The notes below the pieces were generated by a model. That model saw only the letters and a list, made by a program, of their open reading frames with translations, was not told the DNA's origin and searched no databases. A program made the translations under genes and the position numbers. From Ypsolopha sequella (lineage: Eukaryota > Arthropoda > Insecta > Lepidoptera > Ypsolophidae): a stretch of 64,000 bases of DNA. Below are positions 31,070 to 41,738 of the stretch, one piece after another; the first letter of the stretch is position 1, and each line of letters opens with the position of its first letter. The stretch covers positions 13,057,977 through 13,121,976 of the forward strand of contig OW203989.1 of the NCBI GenBank assembly GCA_934047225.1, read 5' to 3'.

Positions 31070-31315
31070 CTAGTTAGTATCTGCGTGTGTTGGTTTCGTT
31101 TCAGTTAATTTTGAAATATGGAAACTGAATCGCTTTTTTCGTGAAATTCATTATTTTTTTAAATAGTAGAAGATTGAAAGTATGTTTATTTATAAAGTGT
31201 AATTAATAATTGTCTTGAGTCAAAAAACATGCAATATATATTTTTTTATTTTTAGCATCAACATTGACGGAACTGAATCCAATACAAAACTGATGTCTAG
31301 CAATGTGAAGCGCCT
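31070..31315 (+). repeat. Family A repeat, fragment
   Basis: Matches 945-1200 of copy 1 in order: TCTGCGTGTGTTGGTTTCGT, TTTGAAATATGGAAACTGAA, TATGTTTATTTATAAAGTGT, then CATTGACGGAACTGAATCC and CAAAACTGATGT. Confidence 0.6.
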
Positions 31316-31317
31316 TA

Positions 31318-31690
31318 AACAAGTTTTTTGCCCGCGGCTCCACCCGCGTTAATTCAATCTTTTCCCCGTTTTTGGCTTGGCGGTTATTTTATCAACACCC
31401 AGTGGTGGCGTGACGCTTCGTTACTGCTGCGTTTTCGTGTGGCGTCTCTCATATACTTTCATAGTAATTCGCCCAATCACGCCGCGCTATCATCGCGCTC
31501 CACTTCTGCCGCGCTACCACAAAATAACCACTTACAGAAGGTTTACTCCGCATAACTAGCAAAAACAGGCGCACGCACACATAGACGCGTACGTACGACA
31601 ATCTCGGATGAAGTCAGTCGAATTCTAATACGAAATTCTGCCGAGATCATACGTACGCGATCATCATACGTACGCGTCTATGCATGTGTG
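31318..31690. repeat. 'CCCGCGGCTCCACCCGCG' repeat followed by a hairpin
   Basis: CCCGCGGCTCCACCCGCGTT with GTTTTTGGCTTGGCGGTTAT and TTTATCAACACCCAG matches 60,815-60,895. From 31,568 CACGCACACATAGACGCGTA and CGTACGACAATCTCGG pair with CCGAGATCATACGTACGCG and TACGTACGCGTCTATGCATG (31,642-31,690), a hairpin rich in CG and TACGTACG. No gene. Confidence 0.55.
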
Positions 31691-32007
31691 GGTCTGTTGT
31701 CGCTCCGTTCGTCGAGTCCGCCTTCTGGTAGTATCTATTTTGTGCCGCTACTGCCCCACTATTTGTGTGCCGAAGCCTTTAAACCAATTATCAACGAGGT
31801 AACACCTATTTTCGCTTAGCACAGACTTCTCTTAGTCATGCATTACTTATGGGTTGGTAAAACGTGTTTTTGCTCTCGTCGCCGGCATAAAATGTCTTAA
31901 AATATGCTCTTTTCATATGAAACTCAATAAGGAGAATATTAATTATTTTGGAATGTAATATTGGAAGAACCTAAGCTAGAGAGTTGTAAAGCCAGATAGT
32001 TACTATA
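31691..32007. other. No gene seen
   Basis: Unassigned; probably continues the repeat before or the LINE after it. Confidence 0.3.
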
Positions 32008-32480
32008 AGGGTAAGGACATGGCGCAATAGAGGCGCGATAAAATCTGATGAGTTAGAAACCCACATTGGTGTAGCACAGGGATCGTCACTCTCGAACAGT
32101 ATGTTCTCCCTGCTGCTGAACGATCTTCCAAATTCTATACAAGGCACACAAATCACAATGTTTGCTGACGACGTTGCGGCCATAGTGACCAAAAGCTTAT
32201 CCAGCAGGCCTTCTACACTGTAGACGAATTCCTTAAAATATAATACTATAAGTGACTATAATTATTGATTAATAAGTAATGGTATATATTTTTTTTTTGT
32301 TATTATTGAATTATGAATTGTTATGACATATTTACTTTTAAGTCATACTTAGAGTAAGTATATTATTATTATTATATAATGCTGTGTAAATTAAGTATTA
32401 TATGTTTTATAATACCACATAATAATGACCTGTAACTTACCGTTATTAATAAAATCTGTATCTGTATCTGTATCTGTATC
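32008..32480 (+). pseudogene. LINE reverse transcriptase fragment with TGTATC tail
   Basis: The plus-strand frame 32,008-32,220 (71 codons) reads RVRTWRNRGAIKSDELETHI, then GVAQGSSLSNSMFSLLLNDL and TMFADDVAAIVT. These are reverse transcriptase boxes of the jockey/CR1 type (GVPQGSxLSPxLF...NDLP, and FADD). A stop follows at 32,221, and the sequence then jumps to an AT-rich 3' UTR ending AATAAAATCTGTATCTGTAT with four to five TGTATC units (32,450-32,478). Most of the element is missing, so it is internally deleted or decayed. Confidence 0.75.
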
Positions 32481-32904
32481 ATGCCGTAGATAGAGAGAGA
32501 TACCTCATACCGCGGTACCTCGCAATCGCAGTTTAGCGATCTTCAACCAAATCTCCAAAATTCTCCAAATATGCAAACAGAAACGCACTAACTTACATGC
32601 CCACGTGAAAAAAAAAAAATTTTACATCACGGTCGATGGCAAGATCGAGATAGCGACCGCCATCGCGTGGTATCTTCGGCATGTCCTTACCCTTAGCTTT
32701 AAAGTTAAAGATGGCCGTTATCTAGATCACAACCTGCTAGAGCTAGGTCTTTCATTCCCTTTATATGGACAGAGATATTACTCTACGACAGGCATTGGCA
32801 ACCTTTTGAAAGTCGCGGGCCAAAAAATCACATTATAATGAAGCTGCTGGTTATAGGCTGATGCAATATTCGAATATCTGCTCTAGTGGCAGACTACTTG
32901 ACCG
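32481..32904. other. No gene seen
   Basis: The 77-codon frame at 32,605-32,838 has no recognisable domain. CAACCTTTTGAAAGTCGCGG near 32,800 looks like repeat sequence. Confidence 0.35.
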
Positions 32905-34190
32905 TCCTAAGGTTGGCCTTTCCTAGTTTTGCGGGACGCAAGGGGGAGGGTGCGCGCGGTTACACACGGTATTTCCACGTTATGATGTGTCTAAAGACCA
33001 ATTTAAGAAATATGACTATGGTGTGAGAGTTTGATAATAAATAGTAAACGTATACATACACTTAAACACAATATATACCCACTATATTTTTTAAATATAC
33101 ACGATAAAAAGAACAATGGAAATTGGTATTAAACCTTTTGGTAAGACATTGAGAATGATTTGTTTCAGAAAATCATCTTCCAAGGAGGTAAAAAATAAAA
33201 AAGATCGGCCAAGTGCGAGTCGGACTCGCGCAGGAAGGGTTCCGTACGATTATCTATAAAAACGTAAAAAAAACATGTCTGTTGTATGGGAGCCCCCTTA
33301 AATATTTATTTTATTAAGTTTTTAGTATTTGTTATAGCAACAACAGAAATACATCATCTGTGAAAATTTTAACTGTCTAACTATCACGGTTCATAAGATA
33401 CAGCCTGGTGACAGACGGACAGACGGACAGCAGAGTCTTAGTAATAGGGTCCCGTTGGTTACCCTTTGGGTACGGAACACTAAAAAAGGTCTCACAAATA
33501 AAATTACAAGGTACAATTTTTTGCCCATGTCCCATAAATTATTACTTGCCATCTCCTCCTTCTTTTTTCTTTTTAAAATAGTTTGCTACATTTAATAACA
33601 TTATTTTTGCTTTATGGTTTAACTTTTTATTACGCAGAGTCGGTAAATCCATGTATACAAAATGTGTGGCAGGCACATAGCTTTATTTAAAAACAAAGCG
33701 TTGCTTAGCAACGAAACGGGTACTGAAATGCCTTGTGTATCCGTGCGCACATGCGCGTGAAAAGCGCTGGGTACTTCCGAACTCGTAACAAAATGTTCAA
33801 CCCATGACTCATAAGTACTCACAACCAAAAATAATTATTCCGTTTCTAACTTCGACTAAATTCGTTCCGATCACATTTCGGCTGATTGAGATAGTAATGA
33901 TAGTAATGATAGCAAAAAAAAATCTAAAAATATTTATCAATTATTTATTTTTGTGTTTTCTTATTAAACTTAGTATGGGAATCACAAAAAAAATTCAAGA
34001 ATACATACAGGTATCTGTTACCAATATTGCAGTCTGGATAAATTACCCAATAATGTTAGGCAATAAAATGAACACGCCACAAAATTTTCGAGGGTTGAAA
34101 GTCGTGGATCGAGATTGGAAGCACCCAGCGTGTTCCCCCTCCTACGTCCCGCGAACCTAGGAAAGGCCAACTTTAGGACGGTCAAGGTAT
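32905..34190. repeat. Region bounded by an inverted pair
   Basis: GACCGTCCTAAGGTTGGCCT-TTCCTAG with GCGGGACGCAAGGGGGAG (32,910-32,955) is mirrored by TCCCCCTCCTACGTCCCGCG and CCTAGGAAAGGCCAACTTTA-GGACGGTC (34,133-34,184). Either a 1.28-kb composite element with about 45-bp inverted ends or two inverted copies of one repeat. It contains the 33,203-33,487 repeat. Frames at 33,619-34,248 are not supported. Confidence 0.5.
33203..33487 (+). repeat. Lepidopteran 'GGCCAAGTGCGAGTCGGACT' repeat, good copy
   Basis: Starts GATCGGCCAAGTGCGAGTCG and GACTCGCGCAGG; continues GGGTTCCGTACGATTATC, TTGTATGGGAGCCCCCTTAA, CAACTGTCTAACTATCACGG and CAGACGGACAGACGGACAGC; ends TTTGGGTACGGAACACTAAA. This is one of the most common lepidopteran interspersed repeats and has no coding capacity. 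Confidence 0.85.
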
Positions 34191-34195
34191 AGTAA

Positions 34196-34350
34196 CTTAG
34201 TTTTGTTAAACGATCACTAGTAGCAGGATTTTCTTTTTTGCTAGACAACCACCAGTGGCAGACTAAGATGCTTAGTCTTGTTAAACGACCACTATTGTCA
34301 AAATTAATGATTTTATTTTCTGCTAGACGGCCACTTGTGGCAGATTAGAC
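34196..34350 (+). repeat. Two-unit tandem repeat, period about 77 bp
   Basis: Unit 1 has CTTAGTTTTGTTAAACGATC and GCTAGACAACCACCAGTGGC-AGACTAA; unit 2 has CTTAGTCTTGTTAAACGACC and GCTAGACGGCCACTTGTGGC-AGATTAG. The same word TAGTGGCAGACTA also occurs at about 32,884, next to the inverted pair. Confidence 0.55.
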
Positions 34351-35480
34351 ACTTCTTATTATAAATAGAAACGTAAAATAAATAAATAAAAAACTAATAA
34401 CATTAGGAAAAATATTTTAATTTCCCTTATCTTTATAAAATATGAATAGTTTTTTGAAAATTATATTATCCAAATATACCCGTTACGATCACAGCACTCT
34501 AAGCTAACTCTAAGACTATCGATGACTGCACGGCAAGTCGGTTCTGTGATGTTTCTCAGCCATTTCTCCTGGGATATTTTATTTGAAAACACTTTACCTT
34601 TGAGATTATCTCATGCGAAAATTATATCTTTGACGTAAATTTCAGCGTGATTAGCACCGCTGTACTTGAACCTTTTAGGGACAACCATAGACGTGATTCG
34701 ATTGTTGTTCTCGTTATGCATACCTGAAAATGTTAAAGATCCGAAATTCAACTTTCCGGAACAAAAGTTGGTTCGATTTATATTATACTACGGGCCGTAA
34801 CAAAATTCTTAATTGGCTAATTGCGGCACGCGGGCCGAAGATTGTCCATATATGCTCTACGAGTACATAACTTCAGAGGTGTCAGCTAAGATATTGGCTG
34901 CCAACTTGAAAGGAGTGTATCTTTAAGAAAACCTCTCTGAAAATACGTGCCTGTGAATTTGAAATTTTATGAGAACCGAGCACTTTACATTATGTAAATC
35001 TCTGTTGTTACTCCAAAGTAATAAACATTACTTCAATAAACATACATGCTGCATGTTAAGATTTTGGGCAAAGAAAAATGTGAAAAAATGTAAATGTGTG
35101 TGAACGACTTTTTTTATCATACCTTTTGGATCTTTAGAACATAATTCTGCCCAAAAATATTATAATTTTGTATCTTTTTTGCCATAAATGTTAAAATTGT
35201 ACCTACTCGTTTTTTTTTATCATTTTTGACAATGTGTAGTTGTCCAGCTCGAGGACAAGTTTTTCCGGAACTATTATGAAAAATGCGTTCTCACCTGGGG
35301 GATGCGCTAAATATGCTGTTTTTTTTTTTTTAATATTACTTGATACAAATCCTAATTTAGTCATATTATAGATAACATAACAAATAGCTACTTTACGGTG
35401 ATTTTTCTCACAAGAAAGGGTAAAGACAAAAAAAATTATTGACCAAGGTAACATTTTCAAATAGTGGCCAACTTTACGTC
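34351..35480. other. No gene seen
   Basis: AT-rich sequence. The minus frame of 85 codons at 35,203-35,460 is not supported. Confidence 0.35.
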
Positions 35481-35677
35481 ACTGAAACAACTCTTTTGAA
35501 AAAATTATAATTCATTAAAATTATCTACTTATATAATAACGAAATATCACTCATCTACTCATCATGAGATCTCCAAAACTATACAGCCGCAAATTTGAAA
35601 TTGGGTGGAAAGGCTCCTCAGGCAACAAAGAGGTCCGCTAAGAAAGTATTTTTTAAAATTCAAATTTGAAACGTACA
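35481..35677 (-). repeat. Lepidopteran repeat into which the LTR element inserted
   Basis: GAAATATCACTCATCTACTC, GAGATCTCCAAAACTATACA, GCAAATTTGAAATTGGGTGG and GTCCGCTAAGAAAGTATTTT follow the order of a common lepidopteran repeat. On the other side of the LTR element, GCACGGGCGTAGCTGCGGGC-AAAAGGCTATAAA (43,660-43,693) is the usual end of the same repeat, so the insertion split one older copy. Confidence 0.5.
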
Positions 35678-36075
35678 TGTAACAGCGAGGTTACAGGAAT
35701 GCAGAGCTGATGGGATTTGAGTAAAATGGATGAGTTGACACGGGAGAATTGTGGATGAACTAACCTTTGTTCTGGATGGTTGTGGACGAATGCGCCGCGT
35801 GGCGTCCCTCCTTGTTGGGCTGATTGAGCTGGCGCCTTGGGCAGGGATGTGCAGGATGTCTTGGTTCGTGGAGTAATGTAAACACAACACTGGTATGAGC
35901 ACAAGGTACGCGAGATTTGTTGTGTCGGCGGCGCGAGTGTGCACACGTGTGTTTCGGGAGACGTCTGGCGCGGAACAGAGCGAACGAGCGGCGCACAAGT
36001 CCCCGGCGCGAGTCGCTGTGTCGCGAGTTACTCATGCGCATGCGCGTGCGTATCCGTCACGCTGTGGCGTGAACA
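35678..36075 (-). repeat. 3' LTR of the BEL/Pao element
   Basis: 398 bp; on the plus strand it starts TGTAACAGCGAGGTTACAGG and ends GCTGTGGCGTGAACA, so on the element's strand it runs TGTTCACG...GTTACA with the usual TG...CA ends. It appears identical to the other LTR: the translated stretches in all three compared frames are the same. The small frames inside are not genes. Confidence 0.9.
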
Positions 36076-36440
36076 TCCTGGGGGGCCGGGGCTGCGACTC
36101 CTCTCTTGAGCTGAATCCAACGGCAGTCTGGCTAGCTTGAACACAGGTCGTCGCAGATTTCCATGGGCTGTGTCCAGATCCACAACTCGGATCACTCCAT
36201 CCTTGCCAGGTATCGTGCGGAGAATTCTCCCCAACTTCCATTGGAGCGGAGGCAGGTCATCCTCTTTGATGAGGACCAGTTCACCCACTTGAGGAGGGGA
36301 AGAAGAGGAGAGCCATTTGGAGCGGGTTTGCAGGGTATGGAGGTAGGATCTGGACCATAGAGTCCAAAAGCACTGAGAGAGCGCTTGAATGAGTTGAAAG
36401 CGTTTAAGAGCAGATATGGGTCTGTCGTCAAAAGACTGCT
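36028..36440 (-). pseudogene. C-terminal part of BEL/Pao pol after a frameshift
   Basis: Past a shift near 36,440 the pol product continues in another frame and ends inside the 3' LTR at 36,028. Recognisable is [20 protein letters not shown] followed by [20 protein letters not shown] and RRPVFKLARLP, the conserved domain that follows the integrase catalytic core in BEL/Pao elements. The region is present and open in its frame, but it is out of register with the upstream part. Confidence 0.8.
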
Positions 36441-36554
36441 CAGGAAGAGAGTGAGCGGACGACCAATAATGAAATGTCCGGCCGTGAGAGGTTCAAAGTC
36501 CGTAGGGTCGGATGAAATTGGGCAGAGGGGTCTTGAGTTGAGTACAGCCTCAAT

Positions 36555-38174
36555 TCAAGCCAAAAGGGTAGAGAATTCCTCAAAAGTGAGGTGCTGTTCA
36601 CCTATCACGCGATAAAGTAGTTGCTTGGTGGATTTTACGTTTATTTCGTGCAGAGCGCCGAACCAAGGCCCTTTAGGCGGGTTCAGTAACCAAGTTATGT
36701 GCTGATTCGCGAGCTTGTGAGTGATTGCATCATTGTTTGACCTGAGGAAGTTCTGAACTTCAATGAGCTGATTCCTAGCACCTACATAGTTTGTGCCGCA
36801 GTCTGAGCGAATGAGAACTGGAGTACCGCGACGTGAGATAAAACGTTGCAATGCCGCAAAGAACGCTTCCGTTGTGAGTGCAGAGACTGGTTCCAAATGA
36901 ACCGCCTTTGTTGCGAGGCAAACGAAAATACAAAAATACGCCTTTATGAGTTTCGCGTTCCGCAACGTGCTGGATTTAACGAAGAAGTGGCCAGCAAAGT
37001 CCGTCGTGACGTGACTAAAAACTGGCTGAGGAGTAACTCTGTCTACTGGGAGATCAGCCATGAGCGGAGCCTTAGGCTGAGCGCGGCACCGGAAACATCT
37101 AATACATTTAAACACGCGGTGTCTAATAATACGACGAGCGGACAGAATCCAGTACTGCTGGCGTAATATGGCGTGTAATGTGTCAGCTCCAGGGTGGCAG
37201 TGTATTTTGTGATAGTGGTCTATAATGAGATCTACGAGCGGACTTGAGCTGGGTAGAATGAGTGGGTGTTGAGCGTCATACCTAATTGACGCGTGAGAGA
37301 GACGACCACCGACTCTCAAGAGGCCGTCCTTTATGAAGGGCGAGAGGCGCTGGAGCCGAACGGGACAAACCTTATCAGTCTGGATACGATTAATGTCTTC
37401 AGCAAACTCATTGTGCTGAACAGAGCGGACCCAGTGCAACAGAGCGTCCCTGCGTTCATTAGCTGTCAACGGACCAGAGCGCCGTGCATCTGGGCTGTGC
37501 CGACAATTGAATATGAACCTTTTAATACAAGCCGTCACTCCGACGAGCTTGTCAAGTGAGCTGTAGCGAGTGAGCAAGTCCAGATCGATATCTGGGACTG
37601 CTATGTGTGCTGGTACCTTTTTGGGCTTAAGGCCTGGGAGAGCATGATGGCCTAGAGCGGGTGGCATCTTGGGCCAAGTGCAGGTAGGTTCTTTGAGCCA
37701 ACTGGGTGACCACCAAAGGTCATGAAGTGAGAGAGACTGGGCAGACATACCTCTGCTTGCACAGTCAGCAGGGTTGAGGTTTGTGGGCACATGCCTCCAC
37801 GTATTGCTAGTTGAAGTAGCTGTGATCTTAGCCACTCGATTGGCCTCGAAAGTCTGTAATCGGTGAGGTGGGGTATTGAGCCATGCCAACACTATTGTGC
37901 TATCTGACCAGCATGTGTGTGTTTGAATGGGTATATGAGCTGACAGTTGGGCTGACACTCGAGTCATGAGCTGAGATAAAAGAGTCGCGGCTGACAACTC
38001 CAATTTCGGGATTGAGAGGCGAGTCTTAATGGGTGCGACCTTGGACTTGCCAATGATTAGGTGTACATTGACATGTCCAGTGGTATTGCGCTCATGAAGA
38101 TAGATAACGGCACCAAAGCCAGCCTCTGATGCGTCCGCGAACCCGTGAAGTGAGTAAGTAGACGTGGGCTTATA
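36555..38174 (-). pseudogene. BEL/Pao pol, RNase H end and integrase
   Basis: Same frame as the upstream pol segment, separated from it by a TAG (38,175-38,177) and closed by a TGA (36,555-36,557). It begins with the RNase H box GFADASEAGFGAVIYLHERN (just after the TAG), then KLELSAATLLSQL, CWSDSTIVLAWLN and HVPTNLNPADCASRG. The integrase zinc finger is H-x-H...C-x-x-C (HKIHCHPGADTLHAI ... KCIRCFRC). The catalytic core follows: HVTTDFAGHF (Asp), LIRSDCGTNYVGA (Asp) and GALHEINVKSTKQLL (Glu). All catalytic acids are present although the frame is interrupted. Confidence 0.85.
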
Positions 38175-40067
38175 CTAACAAATGTGTCGAGGTAAACGGA
38201 GGTTTGAGAGCTGAGGAAGATCCTCTGAGATGTGTTGCCACTCTGTGTGGACTTCTTCAGAGATAGGCTCATCCCATCCTATTTTCAGAAGCCAAAGCTT
38301 CTGCAGAAGAATCTTTGCGCGGAAGATGACTGGAGTAACCCAGCCATTGGGGTCATAGAGAGACGCTACTGTACTGAGAATGGAGCGCTTTGTGACTTGA
38401 GCATGAGTGGGCAGACAAATGCGATAAGTGAACTCATCAGTTTGAGGAATCCACTGTATTCCCAGAACCTTAATGGAATTAGAGTCGGGACTGAAATCAA
38501 AGTCCTTGGGCATGTCGCACTGGTCATCTGGGAACCGTTCAAGGAGCTGAGGCGAGTTGGAGGTCCATTTACTGAGCTGGAAGCCACCTAGGGCGAGTAA
38601 CTCGATCAGATCGTTTTGGAGCGACTGAGCAGATTCCACAGAATCTGCACCTGAGAGAATGTCGTCCACAAATATTGATTTGCGGAGGACCTGAGCAGCG
38701 TGGGGGTAGCGATGACCTTCGTCATCAGCCAATTGGAGTAAAGTGCGGATGGCATGGTATGGGCTGGACCTTAATCCATATGTGACGGTATTAAGGGCAT
38801 ACGTGAGCAGGGGCTGGTCGGGTGAAGACCGCCAGAGAATGAGTTGAAAAGGTCTTTGCTCTGGGTGAATGAGGATATTTCTGAACATCATTCGGATGTC
38901 AGTGCTGAAAACTTGTGAGTGGATCCTGAAGGACATGATAATGTCAACAATATCTTGTTGAAGAGCTGGACCTGTATGAAGACAATCATTTAAATTGACG
39001 CCATTTGAGCTTTTACAACTTCCGTCAAAGACGCAGCGTAACTTTTCTGATCCTGGCTTAAATATGCCATGATGTGGGATATAGAAATGGGATTTATGAG
39101 CAAAGGTATTGGGGTGACACGGCGACATATGTCCCAATTTTATGTAATCTGACATGAACTCTACGTATTTCGAGCGGAAGGGCGGGTTCGCTAGCAGCTT
39201 CTTCTCTAAATTGAGAAACCTGCGTAGCGCAATAGCATGAGTGGAACCTAATGTCGGCGCGTTGTGCAGAAAGGGCAGTGTAACCATATATTGACCTGAT
39301 GGTTCACGAGTAGTTGTGGTGCGGAAAATGTCCTCACACTGTTCCTCTAATGGGCTGGTATGCTTGTAGGTTTGGGGTTCCTCGGATTCCCAAAACCTCT
39401 CAAGACTTTTATGAATGTCATGAGTGGAATGCTCTGAGTCCGTGTGAGAGCCGACAATGTGAACTGAATTGACCTGATTCGTGGGTGAGGTATGTAAACT
39501 TTCGAAAGGTCCTATCAATGTAAAATCAAATATCGTGCCGAAGGCTATGGGCTTGCCAGGGCCGAGCGAAACCTTGGTTCCGTCTAACACTTGACCAAGA
39601 ACGTCAGATCCTAGTATTAGATCAACCGGAGCTGGTGTGTGATATTCTCGATCAGCAAGAGGAATCGGTGGGTGACCTGTTAACTGTGCGAGATCTGGAA
39701 CCTTTTCTAACGGTAGGTACCCAGTTACGTTCTTCAATATATGGGCTGTGGCCGTGATCGTAGGTGTGCCACGGTGTGTAGGTCGGCATACAATTGTGAT
39801 TGATGCCTTTGAGTTTTGTGTGTGCTGATTTCCAACTCCTGCGATTCTTAGAGATGTATGTTTTAATGGTAAATTTAAAATTCTGGCCATGCGCTGAGAA
39901 CAAAGAGTCAGCATACTTCCACAGTCTAACAGGGCTCGTGCTGAGTGAAATTGACCATGTACGTCTGCTATTTTAAGTGAGACGGTTGGCAACAAAATTG
40001 GCGTGTTAGTGACGTTCACTACACGTTGTGCAGAGTTACAGGAATTCTCTGTTGGAGTTGAAGTCAT
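38175..40067 (-). pseudogene. BEL/Pao pol, protease and reverse transcriptase
   Basis: 630 residues in frame with gag. The protease segment carries ALLDCGSML at 46-53, where BEL/Pao proteases usually have DSG or DTG, so the catalytic box is altered, while ILGSDVLGQ (151-159) is typical. The reverse transcriptase follows: LRCVFDGSCKSSNGVNLND (343-361), VFSTDIRMMFRNILI (catalytic Asp 390), YALNTVTYGLRSSPYHAIR and SIFVDDILSGADS (FVDD 466-469). It ends at a TAG that splits it from the RNase H part. The start given is the first ATG, but the frame is open back to the gag stop. Confidence 0.85.
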
Positions 40068-40172
40068 TGAGTGAAAATGAGCTGAGTGTGTATGTGATGA
40101 GTGAATGTGTGATGAGTGTGCTGAGTGCTGGTCGTCCTCGCCTTCATAGTGCTCTGTTATTGTAGGTAGTCA
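40068..40172 (-). promoter_or_regulatory. Candidate stop-codon readthrough site between gag and pol
   Basis: Gag and pol are in one frame and only a TGA (40,172-40,170) separates them. The following codon is CTA, giving TGA CTA, an established readthrough-promoting context in eukaryotes. The 34 codons to the first pol ATG are all open. The alternative is a chance nonsense mutation, since pol has two other in-frame stops in poorer contexts (TAG T, TGA A). Confidence 0.45.
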
Positions 40173-41738
40173 CTGTTGCCTACCTACCCGAGACCTACTT
40201 GGCGATCGAGATTGAGTGGGCGGGTTGGGACGGGACGTGTGTGCCTGTGTAACATGTGCCGAATGGTGTTGAGGCTCATGCGCTGAGCGCTGTCTGGGCT
40301 GCTCACGTAGAGATGGAGGCAGCAAATGAGCAGATGAGCGTGTCGGGGACATGGCCCCATGGCGATGCAATGAAGTGTGGTGGTCAGTCCGCCCACACTC
40401 CTTGCATGCACGTGTAGACCTGCACTCGTTCTCATAGTGAGGACCCAAACAGCGTCGGCACCGGTTGCGTGAGTTCACAAAATCCCACCGACCTTGAACC
40501 GGTTGGTTATTAAATTGTGGGCAGGCGATGAGCTTATGTCCCCTATTCTTGCAGTATGGGCATGGCATACCACCAGAAGGGGAAGAAGGTTGAGCCGAAT
40601 AATTTTGTTGGCGAGTGGGTGATGGGGATGTTTGGGCCGAGTAAACTGGCGCTGTCGCAAATGCCAAAAATGGTTGACGAATAGGACGGGGGGAGCGATT
40701 GTCCTGCCGAGGAGCCATGGGGCGGAACTCTTGATGAGCCTGATAGGGCTGACGTGGAGTACCTCGAGTGGGCTGAAGCAGCTGATTGAGCTGAGTGAGC
40801 CTTTCTGACGGGCCGAGCCGTGCTGAAGAAGGAGCATCCTGTGACGCAAGGGACGACGACTCATTCTCCTTGCAGCGTGCGTGCTCTTCCAAAAACTCAA
40901 TGAGGTTCTTGAGCGTGGGCAGAGTTGCGCGAGATCCGTACTTCCGCTCGAAAAGAGTGCGGAGCTCGCCTTGTAGTTTTCGCACCACCATGGACACGAA
41001 AACATAGTCAGAATCCTTCATGGGCAGATCGAGGTTGCGGAGAGCGCTTTGCGCTGAGATAAGCGGAATTAAAAACGATGTGCGGATATCCGAGCGCATG
41101 TGGATGTGCGGAAGGTTCATGATAATGTCCACAAATCGGTCAATGAGTACGCGACGATTGTCGTAACGCTTGGTGAGAATTTCCATGGCTATGGGATAAT
41201 TCTCGTTGGTAGGGTAGAGGTGTTTCACCATTTCATGTGCCTCACCCTTTAGGGCGCCTAACAAATAATGCAGCTTGACAGCATCCGAGACCGTAGCCAT
41301 CTCACTGATGAGGCTCCTAAAAACGGCAATAAACGAGGGCCATTCTTCCACGTTCGAGTGAAACTCCGGAATGGGTATTTTTGGTAGAACACCAACGGGT
41401 GTACCTGAGCTGAGGGGTTGCGTCTTGTCCGGAAGAGCTGATTTTTCTTTCAGTTTTTCGAATGCCACTAGGATAGCATCATAGTTGCTAAGTGCCGACT
41501 GAAAATTTTTCGTGTAGGTTGCCTCAGTTTCGTCGGACAAATCCTCATCGTCAAGGATTTCATAATATACGTCCTCTAACTTAGCTTTAACGTGTTGTAT
41601 GGTTGCGTAACGAGCGGTGAAGTCCGCCACAGAATATGTTTTTCTGTCGCCTGCCTCGACCGCCGCACCAATCTCCTTTAACAGAACTATCGCCTTTACG
41701 GCCTCACGAAACATCGCGGCTTGTGATTTCGAAGGCAT
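40170..41738 (-). CDS. BEL/Pao gag
   Basis: 522 residues, intact. The N-terminal half is helical and charged (MPSKSQAAMFREAVKAIVLL, then LEDVYYEILDDEDLSDE). The middle segment with PKIPIPEFHSNVEEWPSFIA, VSDAVKLHYLLGALKGEAHE and RYDNRRVLIDRFVD is the conserved BEL/Pao capsid-like domain. A Pro/Gln/Ser-rich linker leads to three zinc knuckles: CPYCKNRGHKLIAC (393-406), CRRCLGPHYENEC (427-439) and a third C-x2-C...HH at 445-458. The protein would package the element RNA. The frame ends with CAG TGA CTA (TGA at 40,172-40,170), and the same frame stays open into pol. Confidence 0.9.
   Translation of the reverse strand: MPSKSQAAMFREAVKAIVLLKEIGAAVEAGDRKTYSVADFTARYATIQHVKAKLEDVYYEILDDEDLSDETEATYTKNFQSALSNYDAILVAFEKLKEKSALPDKTQPLSSGTPVGVLPKIPIPEFHSNVEEWPSFIAVFRSLISEMATVSDAVKLHYLLGALKGEAHEMVKHLYPTNENYPIAMEILTKRYDNRRVLIDRFVDIIMNLPHIHMRSDIRTSFLIPLISAQSALRNLDLPMKDSDYVFVSMVVRKLQGELRTLFERKYGSRATLPTLKNLIEFLEEHARCKENESSSLASQDAPSSARLGPSERLTQLNQLLQPTRGTPRQPYQAHQEFRPMAPRQDNRSPRPIRQPFLAFATAPVYSAQTSPSPTRQQNYSAQPSSPSGGMPCPYCKNRGHKLIACPQFNNQPVQGRWDFVNSRNRCRRCLGPHYENECRSTRACKECGRTDHHTSLHRHGAMSPTRSSAHLLPPSLREQPRQRSAHEPQHHSAHVTQAHTSRPNPPTQSRSPSRSRVGRQQ

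Noticed and set aside
32605..32838. 77-codon frame as a gene
   Set aside because: No domain; its 3' part is repeat-like sequence.
35653..36140. Arg/Pro/Thr-rich frames of about 80-112 codons, repeated at 43,228-43,852
   Set aside because: They lie inside the LTRs and are the same in both copies; no known LTR-encoded protein fits.
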